The position numbers and the translations under genes are program-made. 53,050 bases of DNA. Source: Candidatus Competibacteraceae bacterium. GTDB lineage: Bacteria; Pseudomonadota; Gammaproteobacteria; Competibacterales; Competibacteraceae. The DNA is taken from the NCBI GenBank assembly GCA_016790045.1, contig JAEUPW010000029.1, forward strand, positions 1 through 53,050. Direction: 5' to 3'. The stretch's first letter is position 1; every line of letters begins with the position of its first letter. Below, in pieces: positions 24,042 to 34,088 of the stretch. Below the pieces are notes generated by a model. The model made no database searches. It saw only the letters and a list, made by a program, of their open reading frames with translations, and was not told the origin of the DNA.

Positions 24042-24064
24042 ATAAAATAATTATATCAATATCG
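24042..24064 (-). repeat. Inverted, diverged copy of the GATGATATAA motif (copy D)
   Basis: On the minus strand GATATTGATATAAT (24063-24050) matches 12 of 14 bases of copy A (GATGATGATATAAT). It lies 12 bases beyond the glgX stop in an abruptly AT-rich patch and is flanked by a short CGATA/TATCG inverted repeat. It might instead be part of a glgX terminator. Confidence 0.35.
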
Positions 24065-24244
24065 TTAAATATTCTTTTTTGTTCTTTACGCTTGTGCTTA
24101 TAGTCGCGGCCTTCCTGGCGGGTCGGTCGCGACCGATCGCTTCTCTCCATCCCTTACGCGGAAACGAACGTTGGGTTTCAGCCTCACCCTTACGGCTCTA
24201 TCGGCGAGGCGACCGGGGCGCGCGGGCGTCTCGGGCGAGCGCCC

Positions 24245-25075
24245 ATGAGCGCTTCGCCGCGTCAGCCCAGCGTGTTGCCCGGCTTTAACCTGACCTTGGG
24301 TCTCGCGGTCGGCTATTTGAGCCTGATCGTCCTCATCCCGCTGGCCATGGCGTTTTTGAAAGCGTTTCAGTTAAGCGCCGAGGAATTTTGGGCGATCGTG
24401 CTTGCGCCGCGCGTGCTCGCCTCCTATCGGCTGACCTTCGGGACCGCGTTTCTGGCCGCCGCGATCAACACCGCGTTTGGCCTGATCGTGGCCTGGGTGC
24501 TGGTCCGCTACCGCTTTCCCGGCAAGCGGCTGGTGGATGCGCTGGTCGATTTGCCGTTCGCGCTGCCGACCGCCGTCGCCGGCATCACGCTCACCACGCT
24601 GTATTCCAGCAACGGTTGGATCGGCCAGTTCCTCAAACCGCTCGGGATCAAGGTCGCTTTTACCCCCTCGGGCATCGTCGTCGCTCTGGTTTTCATCAGC
24701 CTGCCCTTCGTGGTCCGCACCGTCCAGCCGGTCTTGGAAGATCTGGAAGCCGAAGTCGAGGAAGCCGCCGCCAGTCTGGGGGCCGGGCGCTGGCAAATTT
24801 TTCGGCGGATCATTTTTCCGGCCATCCGCCCGGCGCTGCTGACCGGCTTCACCCTGGCTTTCGCCCGCGCCATCGGCGAATACGGCTCCGTGATCTTCAT
24901 CGCCGGCAACCTGCCGATGGTTTCGGAAATTACCCCGCTCCTGATCGTCGGCAAGCTGGAACAGTACGATTATCGGGGCGCGGCGGCAGTTTCGGTCGTC
25001 ATGCTGGCGATATCCTTTATCCTGCTGCTCTGCATCAATCTGCTCCAACGCTGGGGCCGCTTGCGGCAGGTCTGA
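24245..25075 (+). CDS. cysT: Sulfate/thiosulfate ABC transporter permease CysT (CysU)
   Basis: The 276-residue inner-membrane protein has about six hydrophobic segments and the permease EAA loop ([21 protein letters not shown]) that docks to the ATPase. The N-terminal [23 protein letters not shown], the central [15 protein letters not shown] and the [16 protein letters not shown] motif are typical of CysT. It opens the cysTWA operon, and cysW starts 7 bases after its stop. The 214 bases upstream hold the operon promoter; no CysB site can be assigned by eye. Confidence 0.95.
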   Translation: MSASPRQPSVLPGFNLTLGLAVGYLSLIVLIPLAMAFLKAFQLSAEEFWAIVLAPRVLASYRLTFGTAFLAAAINTAFGLIVAWVLVRYRFPGKRLVDALVDLPFALPTAVAGITLTTLYSSNGWIGQFLKPLGIKVAFTPSGIVVALVFISLPFVVRTVQPVLEDLEAEVEEAAASLGAGRWQIFRRIIFPAIRPALLTGFTLAFARAIGEYGSVIFIAGNLPMVSEITPLLIVGKLEQYDYRGAAAVSVVMLAISFILLLCINLLQRWGRLRQV

Positions 25076-25082
25076 ACGCGCC

Positions 25083-25948
25083 ATGACCGCACCCTCTCGC
25101 CCGGCCCCGGCGGCCACCGTCACCGAGCCCCCGTGGGTGCGCGGCTTGCTGCTGGCCGTGGCGTTGCTGTTTTTGCTGCTGTTTTTGGTCGTCCCGCTGG
25201 CGGCGGTGTTTTATGAAGCCTTTCGCAAGGGAGCGGGGGTTTATCTGGCCGCCATCACCGATCCCTACGCGCTGGAAGCGATCCGTTTGACCTTGTTCGC
25301 CGCCGCCTGCGCCGTTCCCTTGAACATGCTGTTTGGGGTGGTGGCGGCCTGGGCTATCGCCAAGTTTGAATTCCGGGGCAAGAGCGTGCTGGTGACCCTG
25401 ATCGATTTGCCGTTCGCGGTGTCGCCGGTCATCGCCGGGCTGTTGTTCGTGTTGCTGTTTGGCGCGCAGGGCTGGTTCGGGCCTTGGCTTAAAGCGCAGG
25501 ACATCAAGGTCATTTTCGCCGTGCCCGGCATCGTGCTGGCGACGGTTTTCGTGACCGTTCCCTTCGTCGCCCGCGAGCTGATCCCCCTGATGCAAGCGCA
25601 AGGCAGCGAGCAGGAAGAAGCGGCTCTGGTGCTCGGCGCGGGAGGATGGGTGACGTTCTGGCGCATCACCTTGCCCAACATCAAATGGGGCTTGCTCTAC
25701 GGGGTGGTGCTGTGCACGGCGCGCGCCTTGGGCGAATTCGGCGCGGTGTCGGTGGTGTCCGGCCACGTGCGCGGCCTGACCAACACCTTGCCGCTGCACG
25801 TCGAGATCCTCTACAACGAATACCAGTTTGCCGCCGCCTTCGCCTGCGCCTCGCTGCTGACCCTGTTCGCCCTGGTAATTCTGGCGATTAAAACCTTGAT
25901 CGAGCGCCGCACCGCGCGCCAGCGCCGCCCCTCCTCCGGAGAGACCGC

Positions 25949-25952
<4 letters not shown>
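25083..25952 (+). CDS. cysW: Sulfate/thiosulfate ABC transporter permease CysW
   Basis: This second permease subunit has 289 residues. [20 protein letters not shown], the EAA loop ([22 protein letters not shown]) and [18 protein letters not shown] match CysW. It pairs with CysT in the membrane to form the sulfate channel. Its TGA overlaps the cysA start as ATGA, indicating coupled translation. Confidence 0.95.
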
Positions 25953-27064
<1,112 letters not shown>

Positions 27065-27082
27065 CGGCGAGGGGATCCGATC

Positions 27083-27115
27083 GCGCGGGCGGCGCTGATC
27101 GCGGGCCGCCCGCGC
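27083..27115. terminator. Hairpin between convergent cysA and substrate-binding protein gene
   Basis: GCGCGGGCGGC at 27083-27093 pairs perfectly with 27105-27115 around an 11-base loop. It sits 19 bases after the cysA stop and about 50 bases before the end of the opposing gene. There is no T-run. Confidence 0.45.
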
Positions 27116-27163
27116 CGGTTGATAGAAGTTCCTCAACTGCTTGAGGCCTCTCGAAAATCGCGC

Positions 27164-28441
27164 TCATTGAAACAGTTTGTGAATTTGCTCCGCCGTTCGG
27201 GTTTTGAAAACGCCTTCCTCAAGCACTTGAAACTGGACCAAATCGGAGCCTTGATTGTCGTTGCTGAAATCGAGCGGCAAGCCGCCGAGATCGAAGGTGC
27301 GCCCGCGCGCGGCTTTGAGAAAATTTTCTCGGGTCATATCCCCTTTGATGTTGCGCGTGATCGCCAGAAACAGCTTGCCGACGATGTAGCCTTCCAGGGA
27401 AATGTTGCTGAGATCTTCGCCCAAGGCTTTGCGGGCCTCCTCGACGATCGGTAACGGGGCGTCGAGCGGCGGCACGACTTGGGTCATGATCACCCCGTCC
27501 TTGATATTGAAATCACCCAAGGCCTTGATGAAGCTGGCCGCCTCGATTTGCGAGGTGATGCTGACCGGCCATTTCTCGCCCCTATATCGGGAATACTGGA
27601 CGAAATTGGCGGTTGCCACGTTGGTGCCGCCCACGACCAATATCAGCTTGCATTGGGTGTTGGCGGTTTTTTCCCATTGCTTTAATGACTGGTAACCTGC
27701 CCGGGCCTGGGTCAGTTCGCTGCGCTTGTAAAAGCCGACCGGCCCGATCCCGTTGGGATCGGCTTGATTTTCCGGCAGCGCGATAATCTGATCCAGCTTC
27801 TTGATGACGTCCTCCATGCGAGGCTGTTTCTCGAGCACTTTTTTAATCGTCGCCAGATTGTCCATACCTCCCGCGTCGCTCGGCAGATAAGCGCAGATTT
27901 CCTGAGGCTTGATGCCGGCGGCCAGCGCCACCTCGACTATCCGGCTGGTTTCCTGGGCGAAACTGGCGCGAAAATTGATGACATCGCCCGCCCCAGGGCG
28001 CAAGTGCGCCGCCCCGAGCGGAAAACCGACCGCCGGAATTTTGTGTTCCACCAGCAGCGGCATCACCGCCTTGGTGGTCGGCGTGCCGGTATTGCCCAGC
28101 ATGACGAACACGCCTTGCTCGATCAATTTCTTGGCGGCCTCGACAGCGAACGGGGGCTGAAAGGAATCGTTGAGCACGTTAAATTCCAGGCTCCGCCCCT
28201 GGATTTTTTCGCCCTTGAGCGCGGCCTCAATGCCGGCTTTCATCGCTTGGCCGCGCGCGCTGGACGGGCCTTGCAAATCCATGATGCTGCCGATTCGCAG
28301 TGTGGCGGGTGTGACGCCGGTTTCTTGGGCGCAGATCTGCGCCGAAAAACCGACGAGTAGAATCAGGCCCAAAATGCTGTTTTTATGTTGGTGACGCAGG
28401 CGAAAAGAGAGGCTTGCCACGGGTGGATGAGACGCGATCAT
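27164..28441 (-). CDS. Periplasmic substrate-binding protein, branched-chain amino acid (LivK-like) family
   Basis: The 425-residue protein has an N-terminal signal peptide (hydrophobic ILGLILLVGFSAQ, likely cleavage after ICAQ). A type I periplasmic binding fold follows, beginning LRIGSIMDLQGPSSARGQAMKAGIEAAL and containing LNDSFQPPFAVEAAKKLIEQGVFVMLGNTGTPTT, both typical of Leu/Ile/Val-type binding proteins. The ATG at 28441 is preferred to an in-frame TTG at 28450, because AAGGAG lies about 10 bases before the ATG and almost touches the TTG. No permease or ATPase genes of that class are adjacent, so it may serve a distant transporter or act as a sensor. Ligand unknown. Confidence 0.85.
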   Translation of the reverse strand: MIASHPPVASLSFRLRHQHKNSILGLILLVGFSAQICAQETGVTPATLRIGSIMDLQGPSSARGQAMKAGIEAALKGEKIQGRSLEFNVLNDSFQPPFAVEAAKKLIEQGVFVMLGNTGTPTTKAVMPLLVEHKIPAVGFPLGAAHLRPGAGDVINFRASFAQETSRIVEVALAAGIKPQEICAYLPSDAGGMDNLATIKKVLEKQPRMEDVIKKLDQIIALPENQADPNGIGPVGFYKRSELTQARAGYQSLKQWEKTANTQCKLILVVGGTNVATANFVQYSRYRGEKWPVSITSQIEAASFIKALGDFNIKDGVIMTQVVPPLDAPLPIVEEARKALGEDLSNISLEGYIVGKLFLAITRNIKGDMTRENFLKAARGRTFDLGGLPLDFSNDNQGSDLVQFQVLEEGVFKTRTAEQIHKLFQ

Positions 28442-28710
28442 TTTTATCAAACTCCTTTATAAACCAATATCTGTTACCGTTCTTGACGACGCGGTAACCG
28501 TCCGGATACAAACGCTAGGCGATACTATCGACATCCTTGAGCCAACAAATTGTTCGACTGTTTATTTTCTTTTCAGAATAGTCGCCACACCCGCTCATTA
28601 CAACGCGCCGTTTTTGCAGTTTCGGGCGAGATTTGAGGCAGACCGCGAGGCAGTGTGCCGCGACTTCCGACATTGACAGGATTGATTCCCCACAAGCCTT
28701 TTTTTGCACC
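28442..28710. other. Intergenic region between divergent genes, no gene seen
   Basis: About 270 bases separate the divergent binding-protein and DUF1992 genes. I see a TTGACA near 28675 upstream of the DUF1992 gene but no well-placed -10. An AT-rich stretch near 28450-28480 precedes the binding-protein start. Short open frames here have no family resemblance. Confidence 0.4.
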
Positions 28711-29079
28711 ATGCAGTTGCTCGATCAAATCGCCGAAGCGCGTATTCAGGAGGCCATCGAGCGGGGCGAATTGCGCGATTTGCCCGGCGAGGGTAAACCG
28801 CTGCAACTGGATGATGACTCGGCGGTCTCGGAGGAGTTGCGGGCCGCCTATCGGATTCTGAAAAACGCCGGTTATCTGCCGCCCGAATTGCAGTTGCGCA
28901 AGGATGTGCGAGACGCCGAAGCGCTGTTGCAGCAACTGCCGGAAAGCGAGCGTTGCCGCGCCCGCGCCCGCTTGCATCTGCTGCAACTGCGGTTGGCCGC
29001 GAGCCGCCGTCCGATCAACCTGCTGGTGGAAGATCGCTATCGAGAGCGGCTGCTGGAGAAATTGGACCCTTCGAGCTGA
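28711..29079 (+). CDS. DUF1992 family protein (DnaJC28-like domain)
   Basis: The 122-residue cytoplasmic protein consists almost entirely of the DUF1992 domain. The conserved opening LLDQIAEARIQEAIERGEL, then LPGEGKPL and AYRILKNAGYLPPEL are clear. In animals this domain lies in DNAJC28; in bacteria it is a small stand-alone protein of unknown function. The ATG at 28711 fits the family start although no good ribosome-binding site precedes it; an in-frame TTG at 28633 would add 26 unsupported residues. It is convergent with the DUF2058 gene. Confidence 0.85.
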   Translation: MQLLDQIAEARIQEAIERGELRDLPGEGKPLQLDDDSAVSEELRAAYRILKNAGYLPPELQLRKDVRDAEALLQQLPESERCRARARLHLLQLRLAASRRPINLLVEDRYRERLLEKLDPSS

Positions 29080-29144
29080 AGCCTTGCACGAAGGTCCTGT
29101 CGCGATGGCCCTTAGCGGCTAAACCAAATCGGATGCATTTAGAA

Positions 29145-29154
29145 GATGATATAA
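29145..29154 (+). repeat. GATGATATAA motif, copy C (candidate Ter-like site)
   Basis: Third identical 10-mer, 7.4 kb from copy B, lying between the convergent ends of the DUF1992 and DUF2058 genes. No promoter is expected there, which argues that the motif is not just a -10 element. It shares ATTTAGA upstream and AAAG downstream with copy A. Confidence 0.45.
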
Positions 29155-29191
29155 GAAAGGGTTTTAGCTGCTACCACGATGACCCGCGCGC

Positions 29192-29728
29192 TCACCAGTC
29201 GCCCCAGTCATCCTCCGCCTCATCACCGCCGCTTTCCGGATACAGCAACAAAATCTTTTGCGGCAAAATTTCGGCGACTTTCAAAGCGATTTCCCGAGGC
29301 GCAACCGAGAAATCAAACTCGCCGCGATCGCCGCGCAAAATCCCCAGGCGACCTGTCGCCAGCGCCTTGCGTTGCGCGGGCGTGACTCGCACGGAACGGA
29401 CGAATCGACCGTCTTGAAAGTTGTACGGCAACTCGGCTTCCGGTTCGTTCAGGCGATGGCTGTCGATCAGTTGTCGGACGCGCGCCGTCCGCTCCTGGCG
29501 CTGTTTTTCCGCTTCGCGCTTTAAATTCAATTCCCGGTCTTGCTCGCGCTTGCGCGCGGCTTCGGCCTCGGCTCGCCGGCGCGCGTCCGCCTGCCGCGCT
29601 GCCTCCTCGGCCGCCAGCGCTTTGTTTTTCTTTAGCTGGTGGCCTTGCTTGCGCGTTTCCGAGTCCAGTTGTTTGGCTTTATCCGACGGCACCAAACCGG
29701 CTTTCAGCAGCTCATCCCGCAACGACAT
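29192..29728 (-). CDS. yaiL: DUF2058 family protein (YaiL-like)
   Basis: The 178-residue protein starts MSLRDELLKAGLVPSDKAKQ and has a long charged, Lys/Arg/Glu-rich helical stretch (about residues 25-85, probably coiled coil). A C-terminal globular part follows (ELPYNFQDGRFVRSVRVTPAQR, LGILRGDRGEF, ILLLYPESGGDE). This is the DUF2058 / YaiL pattern of gammaproteobacteria, sometimes annotated as a nucleoprotein or polynucleotide-associated enzyme without firm function. GGGGAG precedes the ATG by 8 bases. The serA gene lies 39 bases upstream in the same direction. Confidence 0.88.
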   Translation of the reverse strand: MSLRDELLKAGLVPSDKAKQLDSETRKQGHQLKKNKALAAEEAARQADARRRAEAEAARKREQDRELNLKREAEKQRQERTARVRQLIDSHRLNEPEAELPYNFQDGRFVRSVRVTPAQRKALATGRLGILRGDRGEFDFSVAPREIALKVAEILPQKILLLYPESGGDEAEDDWGDW

Positions 29729-29767
29729 GGCAGATCTCCCCTCGCTTTGGCGTTTTTGGGCGCCGCA

Positions 29768-31006
29768 TCAGTACAAGATCCGGGTGCGGATCGTGCCGCC
29801 CACTTCGCTCAAACGCTGTTTGAGCTGGCGGGTTTCGGTTTTTCCGGGCGTGTCCACGTCCATCACCACGTAGCCGATGCGGGGATTGGTTTGCAGATAT
29901 TGGCCGGCCACGTTGATACGCAGTTCCGAAAAGATGGCGTTAAGCTCGGAAAGCACGCCCGGCTGGTTGCGGTGGATGTGCAACAGGCGATGCTTGCCGG
30001 GATGCTCGGGCAAAGCCACTTCCGGAAAGTTGACCGAGCTGACCGTCGAGCCGTTGTTGCTGTATTTGATCAGCTTGCTCGCCACTTCCAGACCGATGTT
30101 CTGCTGGGCTTCCTCGGTGCTACCGCCGACGTGCGGGGTCAGCAGCACGTTGTCGAAACGGCGCAGCGGCGAGATAAACTCCTCGTCGTTCGCTTTCGGT
30201 TCTTCCGGAAACACGTCCAGCGCCGCGCCGGCCAAACGCTTCGACTCCAGCGCCTCGACCAGGGCATCGACGTCCACCACCGTGCCGCGCGCGGCGTTGA
30301 TCAAATGCGCGCCGGGTTTCATCCGCTCCAGTTGTTCGGCCCCGATCAGCCGATAGGTCTGCGGCGTTTCCGGCACGTGCAAAGTCACCACGTCGGCGAT
30401 CTCCAACAGCGCGTCGAGCGACGGTGCGGCCCGAGCGTTGCCCAGGGCCAACTTGGTTTCGATATCGTGGTAGAGCACCCGCATCCCCACCGCTTCCGCC
30501 AGCAAACCGACCTGGGTGCCGATGTGGCCGTAGCCGACGATGCCCAGGCATTTGCCCCGCACTTCGTGGGAGCCGGTGGCGGTCTTGACCCAGCCGCCGC
30601 GATGGACGGCGGCGCTGCGTTGAGGGATTCCCCGCAACAGCAGAATGATTTCCGCCAATACCAGTTCGGCCACGCTGCGGGTGTTGGAAAACGGGGCGTT
30701 GAACACCGGGATGCCGCGTCCCTGGGCGGCGTCGAGATCGACTTGGTTGGTGCCGATGCAAAAGCAGCCGACGCCCATCAATTTCGGCGCGCGTTCCAGC
30801 ACCTGGGCGGTCAATTGCGTGGCGGAGCGGATTCCGATGACGTAAGCGTCGCCGATCGCCTCCAGCAACCGGTCTTCGGGCAACGCCTTCGCGTGCTGCT
30901 CGATCGTGCTGTAACCGTCCGCCCGAAACGCCTCCACGGCGCTCGGGTGAATGCCCTCCAGCAGCAGGATTTTGATTTTGCTCTTGGCGAGTGATGTTTT
31001 GCTCAT
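29768..31006 (-). CDS. serA: D-3-phosphoglycerate dehydrogenase
   Basis: The 412-residue protein is nearly the length of E. coli SerA (410). It oxidises 3-phosphoglycerate to 3-phosphohydroxypyruvate, the first step of serine synthesis. KILLLEGIHPSAVE, GCFCIGTNQVDLDAA, FNAPFSNTRSVAELVL, the NAD motif LGIVGYGHIGTQVG and TPHVGGSTEEAQ are diagnostic. A C-terminal ACT domain (about 338-412, HRNQPGVLSELNAIFSE) would give feedback inhibition by serine. Enzymes of this type can also reduce 2-oxoglutarate to D-2-hydroxyglutarate, which fits the divergent oxidase gene beside it. Confidence 0.97.
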   Translation of the reverse strand: MSKTSLAKSKIKILLLEGIHPSAVEAFRADGYSTIEQHAKALPEDRLLEAIGDAYVIGIRSATQLTAQVLERAPKLMGVGCFCIGTNQVDLDAAQGRGIPVFNAPFSNTRSVAELVLAEIILLLRGIPQRSAAVHRGGWVKTATGSHEVRGKCLGIVGYGHIGTQVGLLAEAVGMRVLYHDIETKLALGNARAAPSLDALLEIADVVTLHVPETPQTYRLIGAEQLERMKPGAHLINAARGTVVDVDALVEALESKRLAGAALDVFPEEPKANDEEFISPLRRFDNVLLTPHVGGSTEEAQQNIGLEVASKLIKYSNNGSTVSSVNFPEVALPEHPGKHRLLHIHRNQPGVLSELNAIFSELRINVAGQYLQTNPRIGYVVMDVDTPGKTETRQLKQRLSEVGGTIRTRILY

Positions 31007-31098
31007 GGGTGCGCCCGATCCGCCGGTGATAGAATGCGGTCATTATCCCTCCGGCGGATGCCGGCAACCATTGATTTCTCTTGAAGCGACCCCCGCCG
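31007..31098. promoter_or_regulatory. Short divergent promoter region serA / FAD oxidase
   Basis: Only 92 bases separate the divergent starts, so the two genes probably share control sequences. GATAGAATG near 31028 is a possible -10-like element for the plus strand; nothing stronger is visible. Confidence 0.35.
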
Positions 31099-32520
31099 AT
31101 GACCCGACTGAACCCTGGCGCGACCGCCGATACGCTCGACGGGCTGCGCGCTTTTATCGGACCCGACCACGTGCGCGCCGACGCCGAAAGCAAAGCGATT
31201 TACGGTCGCGACTGGACCCGGCTTTACCCGCCCGACCCGCTGGCCGTAGTGCTGCCCGGCAGCGTCGAGCAAGTCCAGCGCCTAGTGCATTACGCCAACG
31301 AGCGCCGGCTGGCGCTGGTGCCCTCGGGCGGGCGCACCGGCCTGAGCGGCGCGGCGGTGGCCTGTCGCGGCGAAATTGTCGTTTCGCTGGAGCGGATGAA
31401 CCGGATCCTGGATTTCGATCCGGTGGATCGCAGCCTCACCTGTCAAGCCGGCGCGATCACCGAAACCGTTCAAACCTTCGCCCGCGAGCGCGGCCTGTAT
31501 TATCCGGTGGATTTCGCCTCGCGCGGCTCCAGCCAAATCGGCGGCAACATCGCCACCAACGCCGGCGGCATCAAGGTGGTGCGCTATGGCCTGACCCGCG
31601 ACTGGGTGACCGGCTTGAAGGTGATCACCGGGCGCGGCGATCTGCTGGATCTGAACCGGGGCCTGATCAAAAACGCCAGCGGCTACGACCTGCGGCATTT
31701 GTTCGTCGGCAGCGAAGGGACGCTGGGCATCATCGTCGAAGCGACCCTGAAGCTCACCCGACCCTTGCGGGAACCGAGCGTGATGGTGTTGGGCGTACCG
31801 GATTTGAACGGCATCATGGCCATTTACGCGGCTTTGCGCGGCAAGCTGGACTTGAGCGCCTTCGAGTTTTTCTCGGAACCGGCGCTGCGTCACGTCTTGA
31901 AAAAAGGCTTGCACCGGCCGTTCGACACCGAAACGCCCTACTACGCGCTCGCCGAATTCGAAAATCCGGCGGGGCAAGCCACCGACGAAGCGCTGGCGCT
32001 GTTCGAAGGGTGCGCCGAACAGGGTTGGCTGGCCGATGGCGCGATCAGCCAGAGCGAGCAGCAAGCCAAGGAATTGTGGCGGTTGCGCGAGGACATCAGC
32101 GAATCGATCAGCGAGCACCAACCCTACAAGAACGACATCGCGGTGCGAATTTCGCGCGTGCCGGCGCTTTTGGAAGAAATCGGCGGCTTGCTGGAGCGGG
32201 AATATCCCGATTTCGAGGTGCTGTGGTACGGCCATATCGGCGACGGCAATCTCCACATCAATATCCTGAAACCGAAGGAAATGGAGACGGCGACCTTCGC
32301 CGAAAGGTGCGGGGCTGTCAGCGAACGGCTGTTCGCGGCGCTGCAGCGCCACGGCGGCAGCATCTCGGCCGAACACGGCGTCGGCTTGACCAAAAAACCC
32401 TATCTGCACTACACGCGAGACGACACCGAAATCGGCTATTTGCGGGCGATCAAGCGGGTGTTCGACCCGAACGGCATCATGAATCCCGGCAAAATCTTCG
32501 ATGCCGGATTACCGGGATAA
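31099..32520 (+). CDS. FAD-linked oxidase, D-2-hydroxyglutarate dehydrogenase type
   Basis: The 473-residue flavoprotein belongs to the GlcD/D-lactate dehydrogenase family. The PCMH FAD-binding domain holds VVLPGSVEQVQRLVHYANE, PSGGRTGLSGAAVA, the ATNAGGIKVVRYGLTRDWV loop and LFVGSEGTLGII. A C-terminal cap domain has WYGHIGDGNLHINIL and the final GSISAEHGVGLTKKPYL and NPGKIFD. Its position divergent from serA supports D-2-hydroxyglutarate as substrate, because SerA makes that by-product; D-lactate or glycolate remain possible. The ATG at 31099 gives the family-like start; an in-frame TTG at 31081 is the alternative. Confidence 0.85.
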   Translation: MTRLNPGATADTLDGLRAFIGPDHVRADAESKAIYGRDWTRLYPPDPLAVVLPGSVEQVQRLVHYANERRLALVPSGGRTGLSGAAVACRGEIVVSLERMNRILDFDPVDRSLTCQAGAITETVQTFARERGLYYPVDFASRGSSQIGGNIATNAGGIKVVRYGLTRDWVTGLKVITGRGDLLDLNRGLIKNASGYDLRHLFVGSEGTLGIIVEATLKLTRPLREPSVMVLGVPDLNGIMAIYAALRGKLDLSAFEFFSEPALRHVLKKGLHRPFDTETPYYALAEFENPAGQATDEALALFEGCAEQGWLADGAISQSEQQAKELWRLREDISESISEHQPYKNDIAVRISRVPALLEEIGGLLEREYPDFEVLWYGHIGDGNLHINILKPKEMETATFAERCGAVSERLFAALQRHGGSISAEHGVGLTKKPYLHYTRDDTEIGYLRAIKRVFDPNGIMNPGKIFDAGLPG

Positions 32521-32686
32521 CAGCGGCTGGCTCGGGCAAAACCGTCTCGGCTGACATCGCGCCCGCTCGCGCGCCGCCTCGAACGATCAAAGCGGCCGCG
32601 AAGGCCACCGTCGAACCGCCCCAACCGACAAGGCCCCCGGCAAAGCCGGAGACCTCGCCTCGCCAGCCCATCGAAACGCGGGTCAC

Positions 32687-33928
32687 TTATTTGGCGGTCA
32701 CCCGAATATCGACCCGGCGATTTTTCTGCCGGCCCTGGTCGGTCGCGTTATCCGCCACCGGATGCTGCTCGCCGTAGCCTTCGGCCTCCATGCGGTTGGC
32801 TCCGATCCCCATGCTGACCAAGGTTTGCAGGGTGGCTTTGGCCCGTTCCCCGGAAATCTTGAGATTGGTTTGCGGGTCGCCCACGTTGTCGGTATAGCCG
32901 CCGATCTTGATGTTGACTGCGGGATAAGCTTTCAGTATGGCGGCAATCTGCTTCAAGCGCTCGACAGACGACGCTTTGAGATTGGAGCTGCCGGTCTCAA
33001 ACTCGAGGCCGTCGAAGGTAAACCACGTTGTTTGGTCGGGGACTTTGCTGGCGTCCTCGATAAACGTGACCAGCCTGTGCTCGATACTTCCCGGCATCAC
33101 TCTGAGTTTCGAATTGTCGCGCAAGACCAGATCCACCGGTTGCGCGGTGGCCACCATGACGTCCTGTCGGGGCGCCGCAGGCGCGGTGGAAGCGGCGGGC
33201 GCTCGGGTCGCTGCGGTGTCGGCCCTGTCGCAGCCGCGCATGAGCAGAAAACCCAGGAGCAGCAAGCCCAGGAGCAAAAGGATCCAGTACCAGGGAAAAC
33301 CGGAACGCTCCCGCTCCGCCGGCTCGGCGATCACCGCCCGCCTCGGCTGGACCGCGTCGGGCTCCGGCGCTCTGGCCGCCGCCGGCGTCCAGCTCTGCCA
33401 CCCCAGCGCGGGGAGCAATCCCGCCGGCGCGCTTTTTTCGAGAAATCCCCGTTGGCCGTCGAGCAAGCCCCGCAGCCCCGAAGCGTCCGGGTTGCCGCCG
33501 AATTGGCGTTTGATGAGGCTCAGCACTGCGGGCGCGAGCAGGCTCATGAGCGATAAGGCCGAGTTCTGCCCCACCCCGCTGCTGCTGGACACCCAGCGCG
33601 CCAGGCCGTCGGTCCGGTCGCCAAACAGCGAGCCCAGCAGCGCCTTGCCCTGATCGATCAGGCTCGCGGGAGAACCGGCCCCGCGCGCCGAAGCTGCGAG
33701 ATTCGCCGACACGCTGTCGTCGAAGCGCGCGTCATCGAGCACGTTCGCCAGCGTGGCGGCCCCGTCCGGCGTGGAACCGCGCTGGATCAAGCCCGCCAGA
33801 GTCGCCTCCCCCGCGCGTTCGGTCGCGGCCCGGATCAGCGACGGCTGTTCGCCCGTCAAATCGCCGAGCGACCTCATCAAATCGTCGCCGAATTGCGCTT
33901 TCAATGTTTCCAGCAAATTGATGGCCAT
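32687..33928 (-). CDS. DUF937 - transmembrane - OmpA-like peptidoglycan-binding protein
   Basis: The 413-residue protein has an N-terminal helical DUF937-like domain (about 1-165, MAINLLETLKAQFGDD, with VGQNSALSLMSLLAPAVLSLIKRQ). A Pro/Ala-rich linker and one strong membrane helix near 210-230 (WYWILLLLGLLLLGFLLM) follow. The C-terminal OmpA-like domain (about 300-413, FETGSSNLKASSVERLKQIA, IGGYTDNVGDPQTNLKIS, GYGEQHPVADN, NRRVDI) should bind peptidoglycan in the periplasm. The topology would therefore place DUF937 in the cytoplasm and tether the inner membrane to the wall. AGGAGG lies 7 bases before the ATG. Role unknown. Confidence 0.85.
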   Translation of the reverse strand: MAINLLETLKAQFGDDLMRSLGDLTGEQPSLIRAATERAGEATLAGLIQRGSTPDGAATLANVLDDARFDDSVSANLAASARGAGSPASLIDQGKALLGSLFGDRTDGLARWVSSSSGVGQNSALSLMSLLAPAVLSLIKRQFGGNPDASGLRGLLDGQRGFLEKSAPAGLLPALGWQSWTPAAARAPEPDAVQPRRAVIAEPAERERSGFPWYWILLLLGLLLLGFLLMRGCDRADTAATRAPAASTAPAAPRQDVMVATAQPVDLVLRDNSKLRVMPGSIEHRLVTFIEDASKVPDQTTWFTFDGLEFETGSSNLKASSVERLKQIAAILKAYPAVNIKIGGYTDNVGDPQTNLKISGERAKATLQTLVSMGIGANRMEAEGYGEQHPVADNATDQGRQKNRRVDIRVTAK

Positions 33929-34088
33929 GCCATTCCTCCTGTGAATAGGGTGATTCGATCGCCGCGAGCGAGTATCGGCGCTTATTTTTGACAAAACGAT
34001 CAGGTCGTTCGTTTGTCCGCCCTCGCGCGCCGGAAGTTCCGGATGCGGCGCAGGCCAAGCGGTCGCGTCGCGCCTTGTAAGCGCCGTT

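Noticed and set aside
21895..24150. 751-codon minus-strand open frame opposite glgX
   Set aside because: Antisense to a complete GlgX with intact catalytic residues; Val/Ala/Gly-rich product without motifs.
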